Shown piece by piece: positions 18,156-26,909 of a DNA stretch of 64,000 nucleotides. Origin of the DNA: Bacillus pumilus (GTDB lineage: Bacteria > Bacillota > Bacilli > Bacillales > Bacillaceae); NCBI RefSeq assembly GCF_024498355.1, contig NZ_CP101833.1, positions 2,833,001 to 2,897,000 on the forward strand. Reading direction: 5' to 3'. Position numbers and translations under genes: made by a program. The notes under the pieces are model-generated. The model made no database searches. It worked only from the letters and a program-made list of their open reading frames with translations, and was not told the origin of the DNA. Position 1 is the stretch's first letter; every line of letters begins with the position of its first letter.

Positions 18156-18870
18156 CAAGCGGACAGACGAGACAATAATCGAGACTCTCCGATTTTTTCT
18201 CAAGCTGATAATACATACAGCAAGTCTTCCGGTTGGATGTTTCAAGTAAACTGTCATCTAAGTTTAAGCTGTGCTGAAATGGATTTTGCTGAGCTCCAAA
18301 TACTTCCCCAGCCGCTTGCTTCAGAAAAAGATAATCCTCCTGAACGCGCTGTTTCACCGCAGTCTCTTCTACTTCCCGCATCATGCTGCGGTAAAGAGAG
18401 TTGATACGAACCGCTACATTCTCCCACAAAATAGTATATGGAAGTCTTGATGTGCGGTTCAGCACGTCTAAAAGAGGTGTGACACACTGCGTAAACAGCG
18501 TGCGTACAACCTGCTCTCTCCACTCATGACGATCTCCATCCAGCTGAACAAATGAACATAGCGTTTCATCAAGCGCGATTTTCCGATCCTCTCTAAATGC
18601 ACAGGCCGATGGTGGAAATTGATAGATGCCATCATACAACGTCATCAAGTACAAAGAGGAACTGACAGCTAAGTATGCATAGCGCTTTGAAAACATAGAG
18701 GCTGCCACCGCTAGATTTGGTGCGTGCATGGCTGTCTTTTCAGCTTCCAATAAACGCATGACGGATTCTTCTGAAAAAAGTGCACCAAGTGTGCGATCAG
18801 ACGTGATTGGTCCATTTGTGATGTGTACCCCGAAATCAAGTAATTCTCTCTCAACCCACTCTGGCCTCAT
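18127..18870 (-). CDS. FhuF-like ferric-siderophore reductase
   Basis: This 247-residue protein carries the C-terminal cysteine pattern of FhuF-type [2Fe-2S] siderophore reductases: Cys217-Cys218, then Cys233 and Cys236 (C-C-x14-C-x2-C), plus Cys246. FhuF proteins reduce and release iron from imported ferric siderophores in the cytoplasm. The body has the aromatic helices common to this group. GAGGGGG lies 8 bases before the ATG. It is the last gene of the binding protein-permease-permease-reductase order, 20 bases after the second permease, which strongly supports the role. Confidence 0.82.
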   Translation of the reverse strand: MRPEWVERELLDFGVHITNGPITSDRTLGALFSEESVMRLLEAEKTAMHAPNLAVAASMFSKRYAYLAVSSSLYLMTLYDGIYQFPPSACAFREDRKIALDETLCSFVQLDGDRHEWREQVVRTLFTQCVTPLLDVLNRTSRLPYTILWENVAVRINSLYRSMMREVEETAVKQRVQEDYLFLKQAAGEVFGAQQNPFQHSLNLDDSLLETSNRKTCCMYYQLEKKSESLDYCLVCPLEKKKGTACS

Positions 18871-18890
18871 ATCAAAACCCCCTCTTTCGT

Positions 18891-19928
18891 TTATCGATTT
18901 CGCTGTTGATATAACAAATAGATAAAGAACGGTGCACCTATTGCCGCCGTGAATACACCTGCTGGTACATCTAACGGTAGAAAAGCAGTTCTTGCAACAA
19001 GATCTGCCAGCATCACGAGAATACTTCCAACAAGCGCAGAGGCTGGGACAAGCGCAATGAAGGAACGGCCGATGATCATCCTTGCGACATGCGGCGCCAT
19101 GAGTCCGACAAATTCAATGCCGCCTGCAAATGCCACCGCAATACCAGCTAATGTCACACTCATCAGCAAGAAGAATAACCGCTTGGCCTGTACCTTTACC
19201 CCAAGACCTGTTGCAAGATCATCCCCAAGCTCCTTCACATTCATCGTTCTTGCTAACACCATGACGATCGGTAAAATGATCATCACCCAAGGAAGCATCG
19301 CGGTGACGTCCTTCATCGTAGAACCATATAAACTGCCCGTCAGCCATATGTATGACTTTGTCGTTGTCATCGTATCGCTGAGAACAAGCGTAAACGTCAC
19401 ACACGCCTTCATAATGGCGGAAATACCGATTCCCATCAGGACAAGCGTGATGGGTTTGACCCCTTTTTTCCATGAAAGCAAATAGATCAAACACGATACC
19501 GCAAAAGCACCTGCAATGGCCCATAATGACTGATAAGCAATTGGCACGGTGCCCATCCAAAAGACGATGAACATAATCGCACCAAACGAAGCACCACTCG
19601 TAATTCCAATGATGTCAGGTGATGCAAGCGGATTACGAATTAACCCTTGTAAAATGAGCCCCGATACCGCTAGTGCCGCCCCCACTAAGACAGCAAGCAG
19701 CGTTCTTGGGATTCTCAGCGTATTTAATACAAAGGTATTTCCCTCTCCCTGCCCGATTAAATGAAGCAGCACATCCATCGGCTGAATGAATCGGCTGCCC
19801 ATACAGAGACTAAGTATAAATAAGCCAAAGGCAATAGCCGTCAATAAAAGTAAAATGAGAAAAGTCCGCTTTGAAAATTGAAATGAAATACGTCCACCCT
19901 TTGAACGCACAGTATATGTTTTAGCCAC
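18891..19928 (-). CDS. Iron-siderophore ABC permease, second subunit (FecCD family)
   Basis: This 345-residue FecCD-family permease is most like B. subtilis YfhA. About nine to ten hydrophobic segments follow a basic N-terminus. Conserved stretches LRIPRTLLAVLVGAALAVSG and GFVG-like EFVGLMAPHVAR (ATPase contact loop) are visible. GTG 19928 overlaps the end of the preceding permease by 8 bases, so the pair is coupled and probably forms a heterodimer channel. It lacks an ATPase gene in this operon; YusV at 50 kb is the likely partner. Confidence 0.88.
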   Translation of the reverse strand: MAKTYTVRSKGGRISFQFSKRTFLILLLLTAIAFGLFILSLCMGSRFIQPMDVLLHLIGQGEGNTFVLNTLRIPRTLLAVLVGAALAVSGLILQGLIRNPLASPDIIGITSGASFGAIMFIVFWMGTVPIAYQSLWAIAGAFAVSCLIYLLSWKKGVKPITLVLMGIGISAIMKACVTFTLVLSDTMTTTKSYIWLTGSLYGSTMKDVTAMLPWVMIILPIVMVLARTMNVKELGDDLATGLGVKVQAKRLFFLLMSVTLAGIAVAFAGGIEFVGLMAPHVARMIIGRSFIALVPASALVGSILVMLADLVARTAFLPLDVPAGVFTAAIGAPFFIYLLYQQRNR

Positions 19929-20937
19929 CTGTCTTCAACCCCTTGCGCACGAGATAAACAAATAGAGGCGCTCCTGCTACCGCCGTCATGACACCAATCG
20001 GCACTTCCTGCGGCATGATCAGAAAACGAGCCGCAAGATCTGCGACAAGTAAAAGCGACGCCCCCACGACGGCACAATACGGCAGTACCCAGCGGTGGTC
20101 AGGTCCGACAAGCTTTTTCACAATATGCGGCACAAGAAAACCAACAAAACCAATCGAGCCTGCAACAGCAACGGAACCTCCTGCTAAAAACACGACCAGC
20201 ACCCCCATCGTGATTTTCAGCAGCAGCGTACGCTGACCGAGCCCTTTGGCAATATCATCTCCCGACAAAAGAACATTGATCGAGCGACCAAGAAGCAGTG
20301 CCACAACAGTAGCACCTACAATATAGGGCAAAACAGGAAGCAGCATATCAATACTTCTTCCTGACACCGAACCAGCCATCCAAAACAGGATACTTTGAAT
20401 CGACTGTTCATTCACGATTAAAAGACCTTGAGTAAAGGATGCAAACAATGCGGATATGGCAGCACCTGCGAGCACAATTTTAACCGGCGTCAGTCCATCT
20501 CTCCCAATGGAGCCCAATAGAAAAACGAGCATCCCTGCAATCGCAGCGCCTAAAAAGGCTGTCCACATATAGCCTGTTAACGACTCTGTTGAAAAGAAAA
20601 CAATCGAAATCACGATAAAAAATAGTCCACCCGCATTAATTCCTAATAAATCAGGCGCAGCAAGCGGATTTCTCGTCAATGCCTGCATCAGTGCACCTGA
20701 AATGGCTAGACTTGATCCAACGACTGCTGCAATTAAAGCTCTTGATAATCTGGATGTCATGACAATCACACTGTTTGGATCCGATTCATCAAAATGAAGA
20801 AAAGCATGGATGGTGGCTTTGAAGGAAATCGAGGTTTGCCCAAGGGAAATACTGAGCATAAAAAAGACCAACATCAATACGATGAATCCAGCAAATAGCA
20901 GTGCCTTACTCGAATCCTTTTTTAATAAACTTCTCAT
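19921..20937 (-). CDS. Iron-siderophore ABC permease, first subunit (FecCD family)
   Basis: This 338-residue FecCD-family permease is most like B. subtilis YfiZ. It has a long N-terminal helix, the family motif SRLSRALIAAVVGSSLAISG, and GFVGFLVPHIVKKLVGPDHR for coupling to the ATPase. The ATG follows AAGCGGGA. It is separated from the binding-protein gene by a hairpin that resembles a partial terminator and overlaps the next permease. Confidence 0.88.
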   Translation of the reverse strand: MRSLLKKDSSKALLFAGFIVLMLVFFMLSISLGQTSISFKATIHAFLHFDESDPNSVIVMTSRLSRALIAAVVGSSLAISGALMQALTRNPLAAPDLLGINAGGLFFIVISIVFFSTESLTGYMWTAFLGAAIAGMLVFLLGSIGRDGLTPVKIVLAGAAISALFASFTQGLLIVNEQSIQSILFWMAGSVSGRSIDMLLPVLPYIVGATVVALLLGRSINVLLSGDDIAKGLGQRTLLLKITMGVLVVFLAGGSVAVAGSIGFVGFLVPHIVKKLVGPDHRWVLPYCAVVGASLLLVADLAARFLIMPQEVPIGVMTAVAGAPLFVYLVRKGLKTGG

Positions 20938-20963
20938 CTGATTCCCGCTTTCAATCTGTTATG

Positions 20964-21000
20964 GAAAAAAGGAGAAAATGGTGTTTTCACATTTTCTCCT
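20964..21000 (-). terminator. Intra-operon hairpin after the binding-protein gene
   Basis: On the minus strand, AGGAGAAAATG and CATTTTCTCCT form a perfect 11-base stem with a 9-base loop and are followed by TTTTTT. It lies between the binding-protein gene and the permease genes. It probably stops part of the transcripts or stabilises the upstream part, giving more binding protein than permease. Confidence 0.8.
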
Positions 21001-21010
21001 CTGGTATGTC

Positions 21011-21964
21011 TTATTTATCAATTCCTAGACGATCGTAAATATCATCAAGCATCATATTTGCAGCAATGATACCGCCAGCCATGTTCCAAGTGATTTCATC
21101 GACTTTATGCACTTGTTTCGCTTTCACTGCGTCAAGCTGCTTCCATAAAGGATGACTTGTCCACTCTTTATATGCTTTTTCAACCGCTTTATCCTGATCA
21201 TCCATGAAGTAATAGATCACATCTGCATCCATTTGCGGAATGCTCTCTTTGTCTGTAAGTGTAATGATGTCTTGCTTTTTATCTTTGACATTCTTAGGTC
21301 CCTCAAAGCCTAGCTCTGTTAAAATCGACCCTGCGAATCCAGTTTGATAGATTCTAGCATGATCTGCACGGAAGTTCACTACAGATACACTCATTGGCCA
21401 GTTTTTGATGTCTTTTTTCGCTTTTTCTTTGAAGTCAGCGACACGGTCATCCCACTTCGTTAACAATTCTTTTGATTTGTCTTGCTGATTTAACGCTTCG
21501 CCCATCAATTTCACTGTATCTTTAAATGTGAACACTGTTTCTGTTGCAACAGTTGGAGCGATTTCTTTCAACTGATCAAAAATTTGCTCGTGGCGAACTT
21601 TTGATGCAATGATCAAATCTGGTTTTAGCTTTTCAATTTCCTCTAAGTTTGGCTGTGTTTCCTGCCCAACAATTTTAACATCCTTTAAATCATCTCTTAA
21701 ATATTTATAAGTAGGTGTTTCAAGCCATGATTCTACAACACCAACTGGTTTAATGCCCATAGCGACTGCTGCATCAGTTGCTCCTTGGTACAGCGTCACC
21801 ACACGTTTAGGCGACCCTTTTATTTCAGTTGAACCGATAGCGCTTTCAACGGTTCTCGTTTTCTCTTTACTATCTGACTTGCCTTCACCGCTATTATTCC
21901 CGCAAGCCGCAAGCAAAACGATGGAGAGCACAACTAACAACGACCAAAAAGATTTTCTGAACAT
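21011..21964 (-). CDS. Iron-siderophore substrate-binding lipoprotein (YfiY-like)
   Basis: This 317-residue class III (Fe-siderophore type) binding protein has a signal with lipobox LLAAC, so it is tethered outside the membrane. The conserved RVVTLYQGATDAAVAMGIKPVGV and LKPDLIIASK segments are typical of this fold. It resembles B. subtilis YfiY, which binds hydroxamate siderophores such as schizokinen and arthrobactin; the ligand here is inferred. ATG 21964 has AGGTGAGG just upstream. A Fur-type site and a sigma-A promoter precede it. Confidence 0.88.
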   Translation of the reverse strand: MFRKSFWSLLVVLSIVLLAACGNNSGEGKSDSKEKTRTVESAIGSTEIKGSPKRVVTLYQGATDAAVAMGIKPVGVVESWLETPTYKYLRDDLKDVKIVGQETQPNLEEIEKLKPDLIIASKVRHEQIFDQLKEIAPTVATETVFTFKDTVKLMGEALNQQDKSKELLTKWDDRVADFKEKAKKDIKNWPMSVSVVNFRADHARIYQTGFAGSILTELGFEGPKNVKDKKQDIITLTDKESIPQMDADVIYYFMDDQDKAVEKAYKEWTSHPLWKQLDAVKAKQVHKVDEITWNMAGGIIAANMMLDDIYDRLGIDK

Positions 21965-22002
21965 GTACCTCACCTATCCATTCTATATGTAGTCATATCG
22001 TT

Positions 22003-22023
22003 TGATAACGATTCTCATTATCA
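22003..22023. promoter_or_regulatory. Fur box before the siderophore operon
   Basis: TGATAACGATTCTCATTATCA is a near-palindrome matching the classical Fur consensus (GATAATGATAATCATTATC) at most positions. It lies just downstream of the -10 box of the minus-strand promoter, where Fur bound with iron would block transcription. Confidence 0.85.
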
Positions 22024-22030
22024 CAATTTG

Positions 22031-22058
22031 ATTTTATCATAGAAAAAGATGGTGTCAA
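22031..22058 (-). promoter_or_regulatory. Sigma-A promoter of the siderophore operon
   Basis: On the minus strand, a perfect TTGACA (22053-22058) and TAAAAT (22031-22036) are separated by 16 bases, immediately upstream of the Fur box. Confidence 0.7.
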
Positions 22059-22209
22059 TGTCAAATATGAAAATAACAGATGATGATCTCCTAAAAACAT
22101 CATTACAAATTATGGGAAAATACAATACTTTTGTCTCTTTTTTATCGCATCCTATTTTCCTATAATGAAGTTGCAAGAAAATACAGATTTTGGAAAGGGA
22201 ATGATCGTA

Positions 22210-22509
22210 ATGAAATGGAAAAAAACAATGACTGGTGTCGCTCTTTCTTTTGGGTTACTTCTTTCTTCGTATGTTCCAACAGCTAGCGCTACTTCAACAA
22301 CAGACAGTACAACAGATGGCGTTGCACGTACAAGTGCTTACGTCACATCCTGCCCTGATGAAATTTTAAGGAAATTCCGAAAATCAAACAAGCCTTACTT
22401 ATGTATGTACTCCGACACAGCTATTTTTGCAAACTCTTTCACAGATGCAAGCGGAGTGAAATGGTATTTTAAAGGCAGCTCTGGACTCTATGCTTATTAC
22501 GAGGGCTAA
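22210..22509 (+). CDS. Small secreted protein, unknown
   Basis: This 99-residue protein has a clear Sec signal peptide (MKWKKTMTGVALSFGLLLSS, cleaved near TASA). The mature part of about 70 residues is Ser/Thr rich at its start. It contains two cysteines (TSCPDEI and YLCMYS) that could form one disulfide, and a Tyr-rich end (GLYAYYEG). No family was recognised. The start at ATG 22210 has AAAGGGA about 10 bases upstream; the longer frame from 22165 adds no signal-like sequence. It is monocistronic with its own terminator and sits beside the iron operon, divergently. Confidence 0.7.
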   Translation: MKWKKTMTGVALSFGLLLSSYVPTASATSTTDSTTDGVARTSAYVTSCPDEILRKFRKSNKPYLCMYSDTAIFANSFTDASGVKWYFKGSSGLYAYYEG

Positions 22510-22523
22510 AGTATCATCCATAA

Positions 22524-22592
22524 AGTAAAAACACTGATAAGGGAATGTTGTGATCTTTAGCAACGTTTCTTATATCGGTGTTTCTTTTAGGT
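22524..22592 (+). terminator. Probable terminator of the small secreted protein
   Basis: AAAACACTGATAAG and CTTATATCGGTGTTT can pair with one bulge across a roughly 28-base loop and are followed by CTTTT. It is longer and weaker than the other terminators in the window. Confidence 0.5.
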
Positions 22593-22623
22593 AAGAATTA
22601 GATAGGTCAATCACAATGAATTA

Positions 22624-22830
22624 AGTAATATCGCAAAGGAAAGGTCTTGCTTTGAATAATAGCGACAATTTGTTTTAACGCTTTTTTTGCTTCGGGAAAA
22701 CGGGAAAACGTGATTCATCTTCGGATATTCATAATAATGATGCTCACGAATTCTTTCTCCCAGATGCTCGTAAATTCAACAGCACGTAAATATCCTTGCA
22801 CAGGGAACCAGTGTGAACGAGAAGAGGCAT
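22624..22830 (-). pseudogene. Decayed alpha/beta-hydrolase C-terminus
   Basis: The minus strand encodes, in pieces of different frames, the end of an alpha/beta-hydrolase or acyl-CoA thioesterase-like protein: EHLGERIREHHYYEYPKMNH followed by VFP, then after a one-base shift FPEAKKALKQIVAIIQSK. The Pro-Lys-Met-x-His segment is where the catalytic His of such enzymes lies. Upstream sequence has a stop codon and a further shift, and the N-terminal two thirds are missing. Boundaries are approximate. Confidence 0.45.
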
Positions 22831-22882
22831 TGTTCGGTAGGATGAATTTCTGTTTTACATATGAATTGAGAACCAGCAAAAA

Positions 22883-22911
22883 AGACGAACGGTAACCATT
22901 CGTCTTCTTTC
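22883..22911 (-). terminator. Terminator after yrkR
   Basis: On the minus strand AAGACGAA and TTCGTCTT pair around a short loop and are followed by TTTTTT. Confidence 0.85.
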
Positions 22912-22912
22912 C

Positions 22913-23341
22913 TCACTTCACTTCCTCATGGTCTTGAGCAGAATGTCTTTTATTGGCGATAAAGAGTGCACACGTCATGGCTAGAATGGTCAGCGCCCAC
23001 CAGAACGTCGATACAGCCTCTTCATGATCGATGATGATCAAACGGATGACGGCTGTGATTCCAATATAAATAAAATAGCGAAGCGGAAAATGAAAGTTTG
23101 ATTTAAAGTACTTAATAATTAAGGCAATAAACTCAAAGTACATAAAGAAGATCAGCAGCTCACCAAGCATTTCATAATAGCTTTCTCCTTTGTTGGCCAC
23201 ATTCTTGTAGACGAATTGGACAATATACCAAGTTTCACTAATTAAGAGGACGCTTAATGCAATGGCCAGAAAGAATAGACAGATATTCAGAAGACCTTGC
23301 AAGAGATCGGGTACCTTTTGGAAGTTGTTGAATCGTTTCAT
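22913..23341 (-). CDS. yrkR: PsiE family membrane protein YrkR
   Basis: This 142-residue protein of the phosphate-starvation-inducible PsiE family has four hydrophobic helices and the conserved MYFEFIALIIKYF and FPLRYFIYIGITAVIR stretches. Its function is not known in any species. ATG 23341 (MKRFNNFQKV) has GGAGAG 10 bases upstream. It lies downstream of the kinase and response regulator, an order recalled for B. subtilis yrkP-yrkQ-yrkR, so it is likely co-transcribed with them. Confidence 0.8.
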   Translation of the reverse strand: MKRFNNFQKVPDLLQGLLNICLFFLAIALSVLLISETWYIVQFVYKNVANKGESYYEMLGELLIFFMYFEFIALIIKYFKSNFHFPLRYFIYIGITAVIRLIIIDHEEAVSTFWWALTILAMTCALFIANKRHSAQDHEEVK

Positions 23342-23378
23342 TAGATTGTCTCTCCATTCCATGTTATTCATTTGTCGT

Positions 23379-24686
23379 CTATATTTTGATGTGCCAAAAT
23401 CGCAGCACGATATAGTAAACAGCGTTCTTTTCTATCCGTTCAAACTGCCCGTGCATGCGGGACATCATTCGTTTCATGCTTCGTTCACCAAGTCCAGTGC
23501 TTTCCTGTGTGCCATTTGTCTCTTTTATCGCATTGCTCACATGAATCTCAAAGACTTCTTGATCGGATAAAAACGTGAGATTGATGTCTTTTTTCGGATC
23601 GGCGTATTTCAGTATGTTGGACATCAGATTATCAAACACTCGGCCAAGTTCCTCGACATTCACGTTAATATAGCTGTCAGGCAGCTCTCCTAAAAGATGA
23701 ACCTTGAATGTCTCTTGCTGCAAGATCGCCACCTGATCTGATAAGAGATCATAAATCACCTCTTTGACTGCAACGGTCTCAAGCTCAGGTTCATGTTCTT
23801 TATCAAGCAGAAAATAGGCAAACAGATTGTCAGACAGATTTTTCAATTGCAGTGCTTTTCCATAGGCATTGGCTATATAGTCATCTTTGCGGGTGTCCTG
23901 TCCATCCTCCTCTTTTTTCGCAAACTCCAGATTCATCATCAGCGACGTCAGCGGTGTCCGCATGTCATGCGACATTTCGGTGACCAAACTGCGGCTCTCT
24001 TCCTGCAGCTCGTCGATGGCTTGAAGCTTGTCTAGAAAAGCTTTTCGCAGATCCTCAATGCTCTTTGCAATCATGGCTAATTCATCATGACCCTTTACAG
24101 TTATCTCGTAGTCCAACTCGCCGCCTTCAAGAATATGAATTTCTTGATGGATCGTTTGCAGGTAGCGTAGACTTTTGCGAATGCCAAGTAGAACAATGAT
24201 GAGAAAAATGAGCGTCGCACCGAGCAGCTCTAGTGTAAAGGCAAGATCGTGATATCGAGATGAGTAGAAGCCGTCCACCATGACACGGCCTTCACCGTCG
24301 CTGAACTGAACCGGATACGAATGCTGCTGAGCGTACTGCGTCACTTTTTCTTTTCCATATGCCGATTCATCGGCAGCGGAGTAAATGGAATCATATTGCA
24401 GCACTTGATCCTTGAAGATGGTGAGATTAATGTAATTTTCTTTTTTCACCCACTCACCAAACGCTTTTCGGTCTGTTGAAGACAGATCATGCTCTGACAC
24501 GTAGCCGCTGAATTTTTGAATGTACCTGGCTGACTCCTCCTCGTAATACTCATCCGAACTCAAATATCCATCGATCAGATCATTGGTGATTTTTTGCAGT
24601 GTCAAAAAGACAATCCCACTCACGACCGCAGCTGTCAAAATCAGCAGTGCCAGCTTTTTGGCTAGCGTATATTTACGATGTGCCAA
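23379..24686 (-). CDS. yrkQ: Sensor histidine kinase (YrkQ-like)
   Basis: This 435-residue membrane histidine kinase has an N-terminal helix (LALLILTAAVVSGIVFLTL), an extracellular sensor domain of about 115 residues, a second helix near residues 150-170, HAMP, HisKA with the phospho-acceptor His in EMSHDMRTPLTSL, and an HATPase domain that is short in its G boxes (STGLGERSM). TTG 24686 was chosen: GGGAGAGG lies 8 bases upstream and it overlaps the regulator gene by 14 bases. The B. subtilis YrkQ has a similar length (about 432). The signal is unknown. Confidence 0.82.
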   Translation of the reverse strand: MAHRKYTLAKKLALLILTAAVVSGIVFLTLQKITNDLIDGYLSSDEYYEEESARYIQKFSGYVSEHDLSSTDRKAFGEWVKKENYINLTIFKDQVLQYDSIYSAADESAYGKEKVTQYAQQHSYPVQFSDGEGRVMVDGFYSSRYHDLAFTLELLGATLIFLIIVLLGIRKSLRYLQTIHQEIHILEGGELDYEITVKGHDELAMIAKSIEDLRKAFLDKLQAIDELQEESRSLVTEMSHDMRTPLTSLMMNLEFAKKEEDGQDTRKDDYIANAYGKALQLKNLSDNLFAYFLLDKEHEPELETVAVKEVIYDLLSDQVAILQQETFKVHLLGELPDSYINVNVEELGRVFDNLMSNILKYADPKKDINLTFLSDQEVFEIHVSNAIKETNGTQESTGLGERSMKRMMSRMHGQFERIEKNAVYYIVLRFWHIKI

Positions 24687-25368
24687 ACCGATATCCTCTC
24701 CCCCATTCCGTTTTGATATACACGGGACGAGCCGGGTCGTCTTCAATTTTGGCACGCAGCTTTCGAATATGCACCATTACCGTATTGTTGGAACAATAAA
24801 AATAAGGCTGTCCCCACACACTCTCATAAATATTTTGGGCGGAAAATATTTTGTTTCGTCTGCTCATGAGCAGCTTCAAAATGCGATATTCTAGATCAGA
24901 CAACTTAATCTGCTGACTTTCTTTCCATACTTCGTTAAATTCTTCGCTCACCCTCAGCTTGCCCCCAACGAGAAAGGTCTCTTCCTGTTCCTTCTTTTCC
25001 TGGTAGATTGTATATCTGCGTAATTGAGCAATCACTCTAGCGTGAAGCTCCTCTTCTGAGAAGGGCTTTGTCATATAATCATCCCCGCCAGCAAGTAATC
25101 CTTCGGTTTTATCGAATGTACTTGATTTGGCTGTCAGAAATAGAATGGGGACGTTAGAGGAGGCTCTCATCTGCTGGCACGTTTCGATGCCTGAGATGCC
25201 TGGCATCATCACATCCAACATCACCAAATCGAGCGAATCGTTCACAAGCTTTAATGCTTGCTCGCCATTCATCGCTCTTAGCACCTCATATCCTGCACGT
25301 GTAAGGGATTCCTGCAAAAGGTCTCCAATATCCTGATCATCCTCTACGACTAATATTCGATGGGTCAT
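24673..25368 (-). CDS. yrkP: OmpR-family response regulator (YrkP-like)
   Basis: This 231-residue regulator has a receiver domain with acidic pocket (EDD at 9-11), phospho-acceptor Asp52 in MLDVMMPG, Lys in MTKPFSEEE, and a C-terminal winged-helix DNA-binding domain (NNTVMVHIRKLRAKIED). GAGGTGA precedes the ATG. It is the first gene of the yrkPQR-like transcript. The divergent yrkO-like gene is a likely target, because the B. subtilis homologues have the same arrangement. Confidence 0.85.
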   Translation of the reverse strand: MTHRILVVEDDQDIGDLLQESLTRAGYEVLRAMNGEQALKLVNDSLDLVMLDVMMPGISGIETCQQMRASSNVPILFLTAKSSTFDKTEGLLAGGDDYMTKPFSEEELHARVIAQLRRYTIYQEKKEQEETFLVGGKLRVSEEFNEVWKESQQIKLSDLEYRILKLLMSRRNKIFSAQNIYESVWGQPYFYCSNNTVMVHIRKLRAKIEDDPARPVYIKTEWGRGYRFGTS

Positions 25369-25620
25369 GTCTCGTTCACCTCTAGCTTCATGATGTTCAT
25401 TCTCCTATGCCTTTACTATATATCATCTAGCTACGTGAAAAGATACCGTATAAATCTTAACAGTTTATGAAAATGTGGTTTTGCCATCAATTCGTCACAT
25501 TTCTTTTCAAAAAATTGGATCTTCATAAATGGTTAAGAATTGGTCTGTATATTGATTCATTGTAAGGATCAATCATTAGATCCAAATCTCATCTATCATA
25601 ACAGGAAAAGGAGCATTGAT

Positions 25621-26826
25621 ATGAATGCAAACAAAGTAGAACATGGACAACCGATGAGTCTGCGGGAACGGGTTCATTTCTTGGACATCGTACGTGGATT
25701 CGCCTTAATGGGGATTATTTTGGTCAATTACTTTTTGATCGTGGATTCTGCGAAGGGATTCGACATGGAGTCAAATGATGTCTTTCACAATGTGGTGAAT
25801 TGGTTTGCCTCAGGGAAATTCATTACGTTGTTTTCCTTCCTATTCGGGGTTGGTTTTATGATTTTTATGGATCGAGCTGCTCAGAAGGTGGACAGTCCGA
25901 ACAAGCTGTTTGCCCGCAGGTTAACCATTCTCTTAGGGTTTGGCCTTCTGCATTTAACTTTTGTTTGGATTGGTGATATTTTGGCCTATTATGCAGTCAC
26001 TGGCTTTTTATTGCTTTTCTTTTACAAACGCACAGCCAAAACCATCCGAAACTGGCTGATCACACTCTTTGTGATTCAATTGCTCACACCCTTTTTCACG
26101 ATGCTGCTCAATACCATCAGTACAGGATCATCAGGCAAGCCCGATTTTGCTGATTTCGAGCTGAACAGCCACAACAGTCTGAATTATTTAGCATCCATCG
26201 GAGACAGGTGGGCTGATATGGTGACGATGGCTTCCAGTTCATTTTTCACTGTCTATTCTATGTTCTTCATGTTTTTACTTGGTGTGTATTTTGTGAAAAT
26301 GGAGTTTTTCAAAAACATGGAGGCGAAAAAAGCAATTTGGAATCGCATTTGGATCATTTGTACAATCGCTTTTCTCATCACCCAAGGCAGTACGATCATT
26401 ACGGCGGTCAATCCTTTTGAAAATGCACTCTGGATGAACACGATTTCTGCCCTTGAACAAAACGGGGGATTAACTGGTAGTATGTTTTATATGAGTACAC
26501 TCGCGATGCTATTTCTACACGTTCCTCAGCTGCGAGGTGCTTTGATGGTATTTACCAAAGTCGGGCGGATGTCACTAACCTGCTACTTGCTTCACTCGAT
26601 CATTGGAACCTTGCTATTTCTAAAATATGGAGCGGGGCTTGTCGATCATCTTCAGCCGGCTGGTACGTTTTTCATTAGCATTGGCGTGTATGTCTTCCTT
26701 GTGCTTTTCAGTACGTTTTGGTTAAAGCGGTTTAAGTATGGACCGATGGAGTTTATTTGGCGGCAGCTGACGTATGGGAAGGTACATGATAAACCGAAAA
26801 CAAATACATTCCATGCGGCGAAATAA
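25621..26826 (+). CDS. yrkO: DUF418 membrane protein (YrkO-like)
   Basis: This 401-residue polytopic membrane protein contains the YeiB/DUF418 domain near its C-terminus ([20 protein letters not shown]). The N-terminus has the conserved [17 protein letters not shown]. About ten hydrophobic segments are visible. DUF418 proteins are proposed transporters of unknown substrate. ATG 25621 has AAAAGGAG 7 bases upstream; the frame reaches back to 25540 without a better start. It is divergent from the two-component genes and is probably controlled by them. Confidence 0.82.
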   Translation: MNANKVEHGQPMSLRERVHFLDIVRGFALMGIILVNYFLIVDSAKGFDMESNDVFHNVVNWFASGKFITLFSFLFGVGFMIFMDRAAQKVDSPNKLFARRLTILLGFGLLHLTFVWIGDILAYYAVTGFLLLFFYKRTAKTIRNWLITLFVIQLLTPFFTMLLNTISTGSSGKPDFADFELNSHNSLNYLASIGDRWADMVTMASSSFFTVYSMFFMFLLGVYFVKMEFFKNMEAKKAIWNRIWIICTIAFLITQGSTIITAVNPFENALWMNTISALEQNGGLTGSMFYMSTLAMLFLHVPQLRGALMVFTKVGRMSLTCYLLHSIIGTLLFLKYGAGLVDHLQPAGTFFISIGVYVFLVLFSTFWLKRFKYGPMEFIWRQLTYGKVHDKPKTNTFHAAK

Positions 26827-26828
26827 TA

Positions 26829-26864
26829 GAAAAAAGGGCGAATTCCTGCAGTTCGCCTTTTTTG
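26829..26864. terminator. Terminator after yrkO
   Basis: AAAAAAGGGCGAA and TTCGCCTTTTTT form a strong stem with A and T tracts on both sides. Confidence 0.9.
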
Positions 26865-26909
26865 TAATATGTTAAGTTTTAGTCATTCAGATACTATCAG
26901 TTCAACACT

